DNA of 64,000 nucleotides from Grifola frondosa (Eukaryota > Basidiomycota > Agaricomycetes > Polyporales > Grifolaceae), in the NCBI GenBank assembly GCA_001683735.1, contig LUGG01000002.1, positions 3,224,001 to 3,288,000 of the forward strand, written 5' to 3'. The position numbers were made by a program, and so were the translations under genes. Positions 36,785-48,249 of this stretch are shown here, in pieces (the first letter of the stretch is position 1; each line of letters begins with the position of its first letter). The notes beneath the pieces were generated by a model. It worked only from the letters and a program-made list of their open reading frames with translations, had not been told where the DNA came from and searched no databases.

Positions 36785-38019
36785 CAGATATGCAAATCGA
36801 ATCATTTTTGCATTTAGAACTGATGATCACCCAGGAGCTATTCTAGTAGGATTGTACCTGTGATCACGTCATTGCAGGTCACTTGCACCATATTCTCCGG
36901 CTTTGTTGTGATGTGCGATCAATTGAATGTCGACTATCAATGGGTCCTCTACTTCATATACTCCAAATTCACATGATACGTCATTCTGCTATTCAAAATC
37001 ACCTCATGGCAATGTGCGATGTGTCAAGACACTTGCAACCCAATTGTTCGGCATCCTACATGCATCTACCTGATGGATCACACGCATCGAACTTGATCCC
37101 AGTCTTTTTGACTTTTACCCAGTCTCAGATCATTTCCATAACTAATTTAGCTATGCCACGTGACTCCACACATCAATTTGACGTCTCCACTATTGTCTGT
37201 GGTGCACCCCGGACCGTACTACTGATGCAACACATTTTTATTTACAACAGATGCCCCGAGAAGGCCATGCATCTACTCGCATGTGCCTTCCCATATTTCG
37301 CATGCCGGTGCAGTGCATGGCTATGCATGGCAGGTGTAGTAGTTCAGCCACCATACTTTCTGTATTTTCCTTTCACCCCAATTTTCCATAGCTTACTTGT
37401 GTTGCATTTCATCTCAGACCTTTAATAATATTGCGACTGACTTTTCCTCTATAAGTTAGCATATTTCACAGGATGTGTTCATTGCACGGTACTTGCAATC
37501 GGCTTTTGATTCATACCGAGGTTTTTTTGCATTTCAGATATGTAGAATAATTTATAAAAACTCATGTATAATACGATGCGAATCAGATACGAGTTTTCTC
37601 CACAAGAACAGAGTTCAAAATCATCGGCTTCACTTGTGATCACATCCACTCTACACTAAAGCTCTTCTCACACTGCAAAACTGTGACTGCGATACTTGCG
37701 ATTATATGTATAAACCATTGCACACACTGTGACTTCAAACCTACGATCAAGGAGACCTCTTTAGTTGTGATACGCATGGAGTGTGCGAAGAGTCAATATT
37801 GCTAAATATTTCTTTTATATTATTCTGTGTTCCCCAAGTTTTGGAGACATGTGATTTACTTGCAATTTGCGAGTATAATCAGTCACTTAGTTCTGTGTAA
37901 GGGACCTCTGCGAGAAATTGAGAGCCCATTCACACTATATTCTCGTTGCTATTGACTTTACGATTTATAGGATACATATTTGTGTTTTATAGATCAGAGT
38001 TGGCAAGAGAGTATCAACA
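36785..38019 (-). repeat. LTR-like sequence X, left copy (minus orientation)
   Basis: Read on the minus strand it begins TGTTGATACTCTCTTGCC at 38019 and runs outward. It is the reverse complement of 41587-42327 joined to 45108-45600. The sequence is rich in TGCGA/TCGCA in the right copy and in the corresponding TGTGA/TCACA in this copy, as if many CpG sites had become TpG/CpA here. A TG start next to gag remnants supports an LTR identity. Confidence 0.65.
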
Positions 38020-38066
38020 TGCACCAACTTACTCCAACAACACTCCCCCATAAGTCCACCATGTCC

Positions 38067-38288
38067 CTAAAATGCAAACCCTTCATAGTCTGCCTTCTCC
38101 CCCTGAACTTGGGCAATCCCAGCAACAATGTGACCAGAAGGTATGGAACAAGATGAGGGACACATGGAAGCATAGTAACCATGACCACCACAATTGTGGC
38201 AAATGACATCACTTGCAGGGGCTCCCCACATTCGCTGACTTACTCCAATAACAGTATGTTGTGCAGAAGAAGAAGCTAGGTTATCCAT
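38067..38288 (-). pseudogene. gag zinc-knuckle remnant, minus strand
   Basis: Codes for CHNCGGHGYYASMC, a CCHC knuckle in which the expected His (C-x2-C-x4-H-x4-C) is Tyr. That is explained by a single C-to-T change. It lies immediately beside LTR-like X and in the same orientation. No polymerase domain is found next to it, so this is an internally deleted retroelement. Confidence 0.6.
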
Positions 38289-38289
38289 T

Positions 38290-39340
38290 TGTATAGCATG
38301 AGCTCTGTTTAGCTCTTAAAAAGAAGTTTGACTCACCCCTTTATATTGAGACACTTCGCATTCAATTATGGGAGCTTTCTTATAAGAATAATTTCATCCG
38401 TTATGTAGAGCCTTTCCATAATCTCGAATCACAAATTCCAAAGACTGCAATGACCTTTGGTAACAGCTTCACTACTTTCCTCAAGCATCTTTCTGTTGAG
38501 TTTGCCAAGGACCTCCATTGTGACAAACCTATCAATGTCAAAAAAGTACTTCTCTACATGGGAGCTTTACTGACTATCTAGTCTTTACCATGGGCTGTCA
38601 CATCCTCATGGAATATTTTTAAATTAGTCAAAGAAGCACAAACCCTGAACTGAGCCAAAGAATGTACTTCTCACTGATTTCTCTTCATGGCCAACTACTA
38701 CTACTTCTTCATCTGCCAATGAACCATAACCAATGGATCTAGACACCATAGACACAAATCTGTCAAAGTTGAGTGGTCCTCAGCCTAATGAGCAAAGTCA
38801 AGTATGTTGCTATAATTACACCAAGATGAGACATTGCTCACACAATTGTCGGGCTCATCATAAGCCTCATTTGCAGGATCTTTACATTTTCAAAATATCT
38901 CTGAGGGTTATCAGTCCATTGCAAAGTGAGGAAAAGGAGGATAGTTTGAAGGATGACTCATCTACAATTATACTGATGGACTTGGATGTAATTGATTTGG
39001 AGGATAACTCCCTTCCTCATGAATGACTTCCTATCTTCGCACTGAAGCTTTTGCATTGCCAACTGCTCATCTGAAAGTTCTTGACACTATTATTAACATC
39101 AGAGCTGTTTTTTTGCTATGTGAAACCTCCAGTCATTCATTCAATGTGAGCTGTTACCTACCCAATATTGACTCATCAAATTTGTGGGGTTGGACATACT
39201 ATCACCTCCACCTGGACCCATTTTGATGTTTGCATTAGCCCTGCCCTTGTCATTTCAGGATGTGCACATTTGTCCTTAACACTGACAACTTGCACAATGA
39301 TCTTGTAATTGGTCTAAATTGGGCTAAGACACTATAGAGC
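38290..39340 (+). pseudogene. gag-protease remnant of an LTR retrotransposon, plus strand
   Basis: Plus strand, interrupted by stops. A gag-type segment lies at about 38330-38580 (LRIQLWELSYKNNFIRYVE, then TAMTFGNSFTTFLKHL). A degraded zinc knuckle lies at about 38811-38852, where the second Cys is Tyr (CYNYTKMRHCSHNC). A retropepsin-type end at about 39300-39335 reads DLVIGLNWAKTL. A Ty3/gypsy-like gag is the closest fit from memory. It is truncated directly where the PRP8 fragment starts, with no reverse transcriptase or integrase. Confidence 0.6.
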
Positions 39341-39344
39341 TATT

Positions 39345-41575
39345 TTCGATCACGACATTGAACATTATGCCAGGGCGAAGTTCTTGGATTATGTAGGTTT
39401 CAATTACATTGACATTATCGTAGTCTAACGGTATGTAACAGATCTCCGACAGCATGAGCATATATCCGTCACCCACCGGAGTGATGATTGGCATGGATCT
39501 GGCATACAACCTCTGGTCTGCATACGGAAACTGGTTCCCTGGCATGAAGCTGCTGATCCAGCAAGCCATGGCGAAGATCATGAAGGCCAATCCTGCTTGT
39601 CATGTATCGCGGGAGCATATACGCAAGGGTCTGCAGGTATACTCCGAACCTACTGAGCCCTACCTGAATAATCAGGTATGTACATAGCCAAATGTCATAT
39701 TGGAGATGTTGAGATCTGATTACACCTTCCACCAGAATTACTCAGAGTTGTTCTCAAATCAGATCACATGTAAGTCCTAACCTTCTTCCAGGGTTTGTGG
39801 ATGACACCAATGTGTACCGCATTATGATGTGAGTCTTTGATAGATCTACGACATTTCCTTGTGCTCACAGTTCTCTAGTCACAAGATATTCAATGGTAAT
39901 TCGACTACGAAGCTCATCAGTACATCGTATTCTTTCTAATATGAATGATGCTCTAATCTTTGACCATCAGATGGCATCATCTTCATCTTCAACCCTCTTT
40001 CTGGTCAACTATTCTTGAAGATCTTTCACACCAGTGTTTGGGCTGGCCAGAAGCATCTCGGTCCGCTAGCGAAATGGGAAACTGCAGAAGATGTGGCCGC
40101 ACTGGTGCAGTCACTACCAGTGGAGGAACAGCCTAAGCAAGTTATTGTCACCCGTAAGGGCATGTTGGGTACGTATGCTTCAGTTTGATAGGATGCGCCA
40201 CGCTATATTGACATTATCCATCAGATCCTCTGGATGTTCATTTGCTGGACTTCCCCAACATGGTGATCAAGGGTAGTGAGCTTCAATTGCCTTTTCAGGC
40301 TTGCATGAAGATGGAGAATTTCGCGACCTCATTCTAGTTTGTATTATCTTACTATATTTCCCTGACGAGTACTTACAATTAGCTTTATCACAGCGTGCGA
40401 CCTAGCCTCAGATGGTTCTCTTCAACCTCTATGGTAGTATGCTTTTACTCGATGAAACCTAAAAGACTAATGGCCATATCTTAGATGACTGGCAGAAATC
40501 AATCTCTAGCCTCACGGCCTTCTCTCGTCTAATTTTCTTCTGCATGGCCTCCATGCCAATAATGAAAAGGCCAAGATTATTCTTCGCCAGACAAGAACAC
40601 GATCACGGAATCTTATTTCGTTTGGCCGTCTTTGACCGACGAAGATTGGATCAAAGTCGAGGTCGCACTGAAGGATCTCATCCTCGCCATATGTTTCAGC
40701 GCTTTGTAATAGAGCTGTCCTCGTGGAGTCATTTGTAGGATTTTGGCAAGTGCAACAGCATCAACATCGTGTCACTAACTGCAAGCAAAATAAGAGATAT
40801 CATCTTGGTCAGGAGATTGCAGCACCATCCGTGCAGCGAGAGCAGATGGCAGAGCTGGAGAAGAGCTCGGAAGCACAGAGTCAAGTGACTGCAGTCCAGA
40901 CATGTGTACAGTTTTAACGTCTGCTCATGATCTAACTGATCTTATATCTCGTAGTCAAGCGACCAACATCCACGGTGATGTAATCCAGACGGTCACAAGT
41001 ACATACCCTGGTTTTACTCATTGTTCCCCAAGGTGTTAATTATCTTACATTTAGCAACGAATTACGAGCAGCAGGTATTCAGCAGCAAGTCAGACTGATG
41101 CATGCATGCTATCTCGGCAATGCATCTCCCAATCCGTCTCCAGCACAGCTATGTCTCCAATGATGATGTCAAGGACAACACAGCGTCATTCACCAACATG
41201 CTTCCAAAGAACATTCTACACACCTTCGTCACTGCTGCTGATCTTCATACCCAAGTTGCAGCATTCTTGTATGAAGTGTCACCTCCGGACAGCAAGGAGT
41301 TAAGGTGAGTCCTTACGGCCTAGTACTTATTGTATAAAATGTTGAAGTATCTTCGATAGGCTGTAATATGGGTAAGCAGCAGCAACAACAACAGTGTCAA
41401 GCTTCCTTCGCCATTGCCCAGGGATGACTTGCTGCTCAAGGATCTCGAGCCGCTCCGATGGATAAAAACTCAAGCTCCAGAACCCCCAATCTACTGCCAA
41501 CAGATGTTACCACGCAAGTGAAGCTCGTGGCCGATTATTCTGAGTGGGGTTCATCATCAATTTGCTTGAGATGTG
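39345..41575 (+). pseudogene. prp8: PRP8 (spliceosome factor) C-terminal fragment with introns, captured and decayed
   Basis: PRP8 is the U5 snRNP scaffold protein at the heart of the spliceosome. This fragment covers its RNase H-like domain and part of the Jab1/MPN-like domain. Recognisable blocks in order: DIEHYARAKFLDY (ends 39393), [19 protein letters not shown] (39454), [89 protein letters not shown], then TASKIRDIIL and NMLPKNILHTFVTAADLHTQ, and finally DLEPLRWIKTQAPE and EWGSSSICLRC. At least seven introns with GT/AG borders remain (for example 39394-39441 and 39676-39735), so the capture was at DNA level, not from spliced RNA. Frame breaks near 40320, 40600 and 41090 show it is not functional. 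It begins directly after the retropepsin remnant and ends about 12 bp before LTR-like X. A functional full-length PRP8 must exist elsewhere. Confidence 0.93.
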
Positions 41576-41586
41576 CCCCCAGTCCC

Positions 41587-44500
41587 GTTGATACTCTCTT
41601 GCCGACTCTGACCTATAAAACAACAAATATGTCTTCTATAGATCGTAAAGTCAGTAACAACGAGATATAGCGCGAATGGGCTCTCGATTTCTCGCAGAAG
41701 TCCCTTGCACTGGTTTATGTGATTGATTTATACTCGCAAGTCGCAAGTAGATTACGTATTGCTGAATGCTTGGAGAACGTAGAACAATACGAAGGAATGG
41801 CTTAACAGTTTTTATCTCTTCGCGTGCTCCACGCGTATCGCAACTAAGGGGTTTCGCGGTCGTAGCTTCGCAGTCGCGGTTTGTACGAAGGTGTACACAT
41901 ATAGTCGCAAGTTCGCAGTCGCAGTATCGCAGTGAGAGGAGAGCTTTAGTGAAGAATGGTCGCGATCGCAAGTGAAGCCGACGATTTTTGAACTCCGTAC
42001 TTGTGGGGGGACACTCGTATCTGGTTCGTATCGTACTATACATGAGTTTTTATGAATTACTCTACGTATCTGAAACGCGAAAAGACCTCGGTATGAATCA
42101 AAAGCCGGTCGCAAGTTCCTTGCGATGAACATATCCTGTAAAATATGCTAACTAGTAAAGGAAAAATCAGCCACAATATCAAGAAAAGTCTGGGATGAAA
42201 CGTGACACAAGTAAGCTATGAACAATCAAGAAAATGGAAATACAGAATGTATGGTGGCTGAACTACTACATCTGCCACATATAGCCATACACAGCACCGG
42301 CACGCAAAACACGTGAAGGCATGCGTTGTCGTGTATTTCCAGCGATCGGTATTAAACAACCACTACTTTTACCAAACAATCAAAAGACTATCTGACGAGA
42401 GTAATATTTGTTTTATAGCGAGGGTTATTTCCTAGAAATGACGGGTGCACCAAGCTTGACGGGGTTTCCTACTTTTCCGGACAGAGGCTCAGTCGAGTTC
42501 GGTTGTGAAAGCATACTTTCTACTTTTCACAAGGATCACAATGCTCTGTGGTTTCGTTCTACGGTGTTCGATTACTCGAAATATACCTATGGGACTAGAA
42601 ACAATAGCAAGGCTTGACTTAAATAGCTTGCTCTGTCAGTACACTACAAACTTCCTACAAAGTCACTGCCTTGGTGCAGTACTTTGCTACTATGACGAAT
42701 TCCGCCTGGTGAATGGGGAAATGCTCCTGGACTTCTTTCCAGAGACTTATACTCCTCAATCCACTCACAGGACAACTATCCAAACAATAACAAACTCTTT
42801 CTTAACACTGCTCACCTGGTGCCTTTGCGACAGGGCTTCTGTCCTAACAAAGGTCTGACAACTAATCTGCCTAAACTTGCGCTCCCAAAGTCTCTTGCTT
42901 TGGCAAGCTAACAATCTAGGTCAGTAACTTCTGATCTTCTTTTCCTAACCTTGTGCTTCCAGAATCTCTTGTCTGGACAGTTGACAATTTAGGTAACTTC
43001 CTTTGGACAGAACTCTGTCCTAACAAAGGTCTTGACAATCTTCAACCTTTTGCCTGAACTTGCACTTCCAAAGTCTCTTGCTTTGGCAAGTTAACAATCC
43101 AGGTCAATACTTAGTAAGCAGATGGGCCTAGGCAATACTTCTGATGTGCCTCAAGTTAAGAGAAAGAATATAAATTGTGAGGGAGTGCTACTGAGGGAGG
43201 AATCTGGGGGGGGAAGAATATATTCGAATGATTTGGGCGATTTTTCGCTCGCCCTTATATACCCTCCTGAATCCTTCCATTCTATTCTATTCTATTCTAT
43301 TCTATGGCTGACTAATCCCCTTCTTGCTTACCAATCCACTCCCAATGCTTACCAATCCACCAATTTTCCTGCTGACGAATGGCTTTTGGAAGTTGCTGGA
43401 AGCATCTCTAACCTGCTAGTATTTTCTGCACAGTTCTGTCTCCTTCTGGACAATTCTCCCAGGTTCTATAATCCTAGGATGTTCTCCATGATCCTATGTT
43501 ATTCTGGAATCTGTCAGAATATTCTGGAAATTTCCTTGAGCTTCTGGATTATTCCAGGACATTCTGAAGTAGAAATTTCGATTAAAGTCCTTCTTTTGAA
43601 GACTGTAATCTTCTGGAAAGTTCCGGAAACTTCTTCTCTGCTAGGTTATTCCGGAATGTTCATGAATATGAAGCCACAGGTCTATTTGTCCATGTCACAG
43701 TTGCCACAGTGTCCATTTGCTGATCCAATCCAGATTATATGATATGGATTTGGTGAAATGTGCTGAGTAATGACAAATGTGTGCAAATAGAGAGGAATGG
43801 GATAAGTCTTTGCATAGCATAGATGTGTCCCTAATTATCCTGCACTTTCTTTTGCAGCTTGCTTCTTTATCATTATTTTCTTCATCATGGAAACTCGCAA
43901 GGGTATGCTGTCTCGATGATGTGGTTTCCATCCTATCTTCTGACCAATCTGATAACTCCTTTTCTGCCATGCTCTCTTTCCTGCAGGTCTTTGTATTACC
44001 AGCTTGTGGTGGGGGAGCGTAAAGGCCATCTTCTAATTCTTCATCAATATGCTCTTCTGATTTCTCACTTTCTTCTGCTATAGTCTCCTCTTCTAATGCG
44101 TTAGTGTCTTCATAAGTGACACTTTGAGAGAGAGGGTGTTCATATAGAGAACTGCTTGGAATCATGACGAAAGTTGGGAGTAACTGACAGTGGACGAAAT
44201 AAATGAGGATATAATGACGAAATGTAATCGACATTGACCATATTCGTACATAGCCTTGTTGCTCGAAATTAATGGATATAGGTCATAACACGTGACATAT
44301 TCTCGATATGGCTGACACTGTCGTAATCCTTTTGATAAGTGACTAGCACTTGACTTTGCTGTCACCTAACATTGCCAATTGTGTCTACAATAGGTATGTT
44401 ATAGGATTATTGGTGATAAGTATATCGATGAAACGTTGTTGACTTTATAGTTGGAATAGATTCGTATCGCAATACATTTATTCCAACAGTCAGTTGCCTG

Positions 44501-45600
44501 CGTAGTTTGCTCATCGTAACTAATTGAGCAAGCTACTGATCAGCCATTTCGATTGATATAGTGTCCTTCTTTGAACTCTCTGCTGAAACTCGCTACGACT
44601 TCATCGTTCATTCTCGGGCTGTTGCTGATGCACTCGACATCGGGGCTAGGCAGATTCGTCATGATATTCGAGTACTGGGACGACTTCGGAGTGATGGCCG
44701 TTCGGTACATATCGGTTATCCTGACCGGTTCATTCTCTATCTCGGGGAGAGCTATCTCAGCAACTTCTTCGGCGCATTACTAATGATGACCATGTCCCTC
44801 TCCGCACTTATTCAATCTGCGACTTTCCACACTCGGTTTCCACGATTATATCGCAAATGCCTTTATGTGATTCGGTGCCTTGGTACATCCCATCTCTTGA
44901 CTACTATATTTAGGGAGGATGAGGATTTCTTTTGGGCCTGAAGAAGTAGTATAGATCTGATTCTGTGTAGTACTTCTTTTGTAGGATTACTGGAATATTG
45001 ACATCCTTTCCTAATGAGTATGAGATGCTAGTGGTGCCAGACTTGAGATGTGCTGATCAATGGTCACATTGCCATGTTCGAGTACCAATCCATTTTGGTG
45101 CACGACAGCGTGAGTAGAGCGCGGCCTTCTCGGGGTGTTTATTGTAAAAGGGAACGTGTCGCACTGGTAGTACGGCCCGGAATGTGCCACGGACGATAGT
45201 CGCGATGCCGCATTGACGTGTGGAGTCGCGTGGCGTAGCTAAATCGGTTATGGAAGTAATCAGAGACTGGGTAAGAGCCGAAAGGACTGGGATCAAGTTC
45301 GACGCGTGTGATCCGCCAGGTAGATGCATGTAGGACTTCGAACAATTGGGTCGCAAGTGTTTTTGACACGTCGCACGTCGCCATGAGGTGGATTTGAATT
45401 TGAATATGACGTATCGTGTGAATATTGAGTATGCGAAGTATGGTAGGTGATGCTCAGCTTGCTGCGCATCGCAACGAGGTGTAGAGTTATTGTTTAGATG
45501 ACCTGTGATGAGTAATCGCAGGTGTGATCTATTGAAATAGAGTGTAGCTCCTGGGTGATCGTCAGAGGTTCGAAATGCGAAAATGATTTGATCCGCGTAG
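41587..45600 (+). repeat. LTR-like sequence X, right copy, split by an insertion
   Basis: The plus-orientation mirror of 36785-38019. Part 1 is 41587-42326 and part 2 is 45108-45600; the joined parts collinearly match the left copy. This copy is rich in TCGCA/TGCGA, suggesting it has kept CpG sites that the left copy lost. Confidence 0.7.
42327..45107. mobile_element. 2.78-kb insertion with TGTCGTG...CACGACA ends and GCGT duplication
   Basis: Deduced by comparing the split right copy of X with the unsplit left copy. The insertion starts TGTCGTG and ends CACGACA, flanked by GCGT at 42323-42326 and 45108-45111. TG...CA ends and a 4-bp duplication fit an LTR-retroelement-type integration. The first 1.3 kb is arm A (mirror of 34940-36216). 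The remainder contains a minus-strand open frame 43695-44234 (acidic, EEETIAEESEKSEEHIDEEL) and a plus-strand open frame 44561-44941, neither recognised. No second copy of arm A is present at the right end, so a normal two-LTR structure is not seen. Confidence 0.65.
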
Positions 45601-45604
45601 TTAG

Positions 45605-46310
45605 GGCCATCGTATCACCATCTCGCTCTCTATACACCGCCTCACCATTGCTGCGTTAAGTGGGATCCTGGTATTTGTGACCCATTCTTCTTACTACTTT
45701 TGGTTTCTCTTAAATATCATTTTTTGTATGTGAAAAGCGGCAAAAGCACTCTAAGAGACACAATCAAAATAAGGTTGTCTTACAGTTATTTATCTTTTCT
45801 CGTTTGTTCTGGTTTATGGTTCTTTGCAGCAATTTCTTTTCTTAATGATCTTACACGACTACTGATATCGAACATTGGCACCCGAGTGCTCTTTGCTTAA
45901 TTTTCATTTTAGAGTCCTTTGTTTGACTTTACGTGAAGCGCCGGGAGCTATCACGATTTTCTTACATTACTTACCTTACTTATATTTCTGATTTTCTCTT
46001 CAACAATCGTTTTTACGTTTATTTATCCTTTTTTAAGCAAAAAAAGAAACAAAAAAAGTAGAAAGCAAAGTTTGAGTTTTGCTGATGGATTTGATCTCTG
46101 AATCGGAGGATGACTCTGGTGTTCGGTGATATAATTAAGTTTATTATTGAAGTGTCATATCATTTATATTTGTATTTTAAAATAGACACCCAAGGAATCC
46201 CAACTATTACAGTTGATGATGGTTATATCCTAAACGCCCTGCAGCAGCATTGTAAAGCTTGAACAGAGAGCTATCAAGTTGGATATCATTGTCTGGAATG
46301 CTCGGAAGGT
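45605..46310. other. AT-rich, with one MITE-like right end
   Basis: GTTTGAGTTTTGCTGATGG at about 46068-46086 matches the right end of the CATCAGC MITE family (46534 and 57970). I could not find its partner left end within 400 bp. No gene is seen. Confidence 0.4.
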
Positions 46311-46534
46311 CATCAGCAAAACTTGAATTTTCCTTGTCACTCTTTGGGCTCTTCTTAGTTCTTTTCAGTTCTTTTCTTCTTTATTAACATAAAAATTTCC
46401 TTTTTTGGACACTTTTTAAGTAAAAAAAAAAAAGGAGCGAGCCCTCCTTTTGTTCCTTTTTCTTCTTAATTTTCTTAAATAAGCATTTTAAGTAGCAAAA
46501 AGTAACTAAAAGGAAAATTCAAGTTTTGCTGATG
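46311..46534. mobile_element. CATCAGC MITE, 224 bp, perfect 25-bp inverted ends
   Basis: Both ends read CATCAGCAAAACTTGAATTT followed by TCCTT (25 bp, no mismatch) in inverted orientation. The centre is poly-pyrimidine/poly-purine (TTCTTAGTTCTTTTC..., AAGTAAAAAAAAAAAAGG). No clear target duplication is visible. A relative with TTTTTCTTAG in the end sequence is at 57755-57973. Confidence 0.8.
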
Positions 46535-46796
46535 CAATGTAGCTAAAAACCCATAATAGAATTTGCTTGATAGTAAAAAGGTTGTTGGCAAACCTCCAGG
46601 CTTAAGAGCATTTCTATGAATACAACTGTATGTTTCGTGTGAATAAAAATGAGTTATATCATGGAATATGTTTCACAACAAGGGAGTAATGGTCACACAT
46701 CCAAAGAGATGAACTGTGGGAAGAACATATCCAATGTGAACATATCTTCCAGTGGACTACGGTAACAGCTGGCCGGAAGACTGGAACACAAATCCC

Positions 46797-47877
46797 ACTA
46801 TCCAAGCAGGCTTCTAGAATCAGCCGTCGCTACCATGTTCACATTGCTACATATTTTGTGAAGATTATGTAACATGTTAATAAAAGATTTCTTAATAAGA
46901 AAATTTACCAGATTAAGAAATTTGAACAAGAGCAAGTGAACACACTAGGACGGCTGGCCAGAAACATCGACTGAGATCCCCGAGCACTGATAACTAACAG
47001 TCACATACACAAACCAGGGTGATGGCAAGTCATCTTGCATGACAGCTCCAGCAGCTCACTTCAAGGGTACATCTTGGGGTCCTCATGCCACAATGCTACC
47101 TTGCAGTAGCCACATGTACTAGGAATGAATACATATCCTCTCCGAAAATGTGTGCAGCAACTGTTCTGTCGGACTCCAACATGTTGCTCACAACAAATGA
47201 CCTCGAAAGCTCTCTTGCAATTGTGGATCAATATGGCACAACACTTCCAGAGCTTTTTCTTTCATTATTATGTAACGAAGAATTACTTCATAAATCAGCA
47301 ATATCAGACTTTTTACAGAGCACGGAGGAGATAATAGAAGCTTTGAACAAGCACCCGTATCCTAGGGGAGCTGTTTCGCACTGGGCATGTTGCTCTGTGA
47401 AGGAGTATGCGAAAAAAATCACGGAGTTGACAAAGAAAACTGGCTTACACTTCAATGTTTCGAATGCAACACATGAGCAGCTTGAGTGATTCGATATTGC
47501 TGAGGTCACGTATTCGAGTGATGGACCATTTTGATGATGAGGAAGACATGATTGCATTACGTCGAACTTAGTTAAAAATCTGCACGACGTATGTGTGAGG
47601 ACCCCAAGACGTACCCTTGAAGTGAGCTGCTGGAGCCGTCATGCAAGGTGCCGTCGCCCTGGTTTGTGTTGGTTATCAGCGCTCGGGGATCTCGGTCGAT
47701 GTTTCTGGCCAGCCGTCCTAGCGCGTTCACTTGCTCTTGTTCAAATTTCTTAATCCGGTAATTTTCCTTATTAAAAAATCTTTTATTAACATGTTACATA
47801 ATCTTCACAAAACATATGTAGCAACGTGAACGTGGTAGCGAGGGCTGGTTCTAGGAGCCTGCTATCCAAGATTAATC
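46797..47877. mobile_element. Element with about 285-bp inverted arms around a 134-codon ORF
   Basis: The left arm 46797-47083 and right arm 47600-47877 are inverted copies (about 90% alike by eye, with a few small gaps). Shared landmarks are AACATGTTAATAAAAG, GAACAAGAGCAAGTGAAC, CGGCTGGCCAGAAACATCGA and TGGGGTCCTCA. The central 516 bp holds the ORF at 47085-47489. TAATCCCACTA phrases follow the right arm. The outer ends and target duplication are not resolved. Confidence 0.7.
47085..47489 (+). CDS. 134-residue protein fragment inside an inverted-repeat element
   Basis: The ATG lies two bases inside the end of the left arm. The protein contains LAIVDQYGTTLPELFLSLL, SAISDFLQSTEEIIEALNKH and KTGLHFNVSNATHEQLE. 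From memory the order F.LSLL...L..L..H...R..V..WA...V......L....GLHF.A..A...QLE resembles the N-terminal part of a large transposon-associated protein family in Agaricomycetes; no catalytic domain is present. It probably represents a captured or internally deleted piece. Coding would stop about 110 bp before the right arm. Confidence 0.45.
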   Translation: MPQCYLAVATCTRNEYISSPKMCAATVLSDSNMLLTTNDLESSLAIVDQYGTTLPELFLSLLCNEELLHKSAISDFLQSTEEIIEALNKHPYPRGAVSHWACCSVKEYAKKITELTKKTGLHFNVSNATHEQLE

Positions 47878-48249
47878 CCACTATCGGCTGTCAATCCCAC
47901 TACCGGAAACAATCCCATTACCCACTACATAGTATATACTCAGTTAGGTTGCGCATATGGGAGGGAGTCGCCGACGTTTCGGCAATGCGTGCGTTTGTAG
48001 TGATGTGGTGACGGTCAGCGACCGGTCGCCAAGCGGGCGCTGAAAAGTTGTGCGGCAATTTTGACTGATGGTTCGCGGTTCGGTTGCGGGCGCTCATGGC
48101 AAATTGAGCCAAACAAGCCGCCTCTCACACGAAGACTATTTTCTCTCCCTAAACTTGGCTTTGACTTATTATGACTCATACTACAAGTACCCAAAGACTC
48201 GTCCACCTGGTATGCCCGCCATATACCCATCAATTGTGACATTCTAAAA

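Noticed and set aside
38019..41587. A complete LTR retrotransposon bounded by X
   Set aside because: The X copies are inverted, gag remnants face both ways, and reverse transcriptase, RNase H and integrase are absent.
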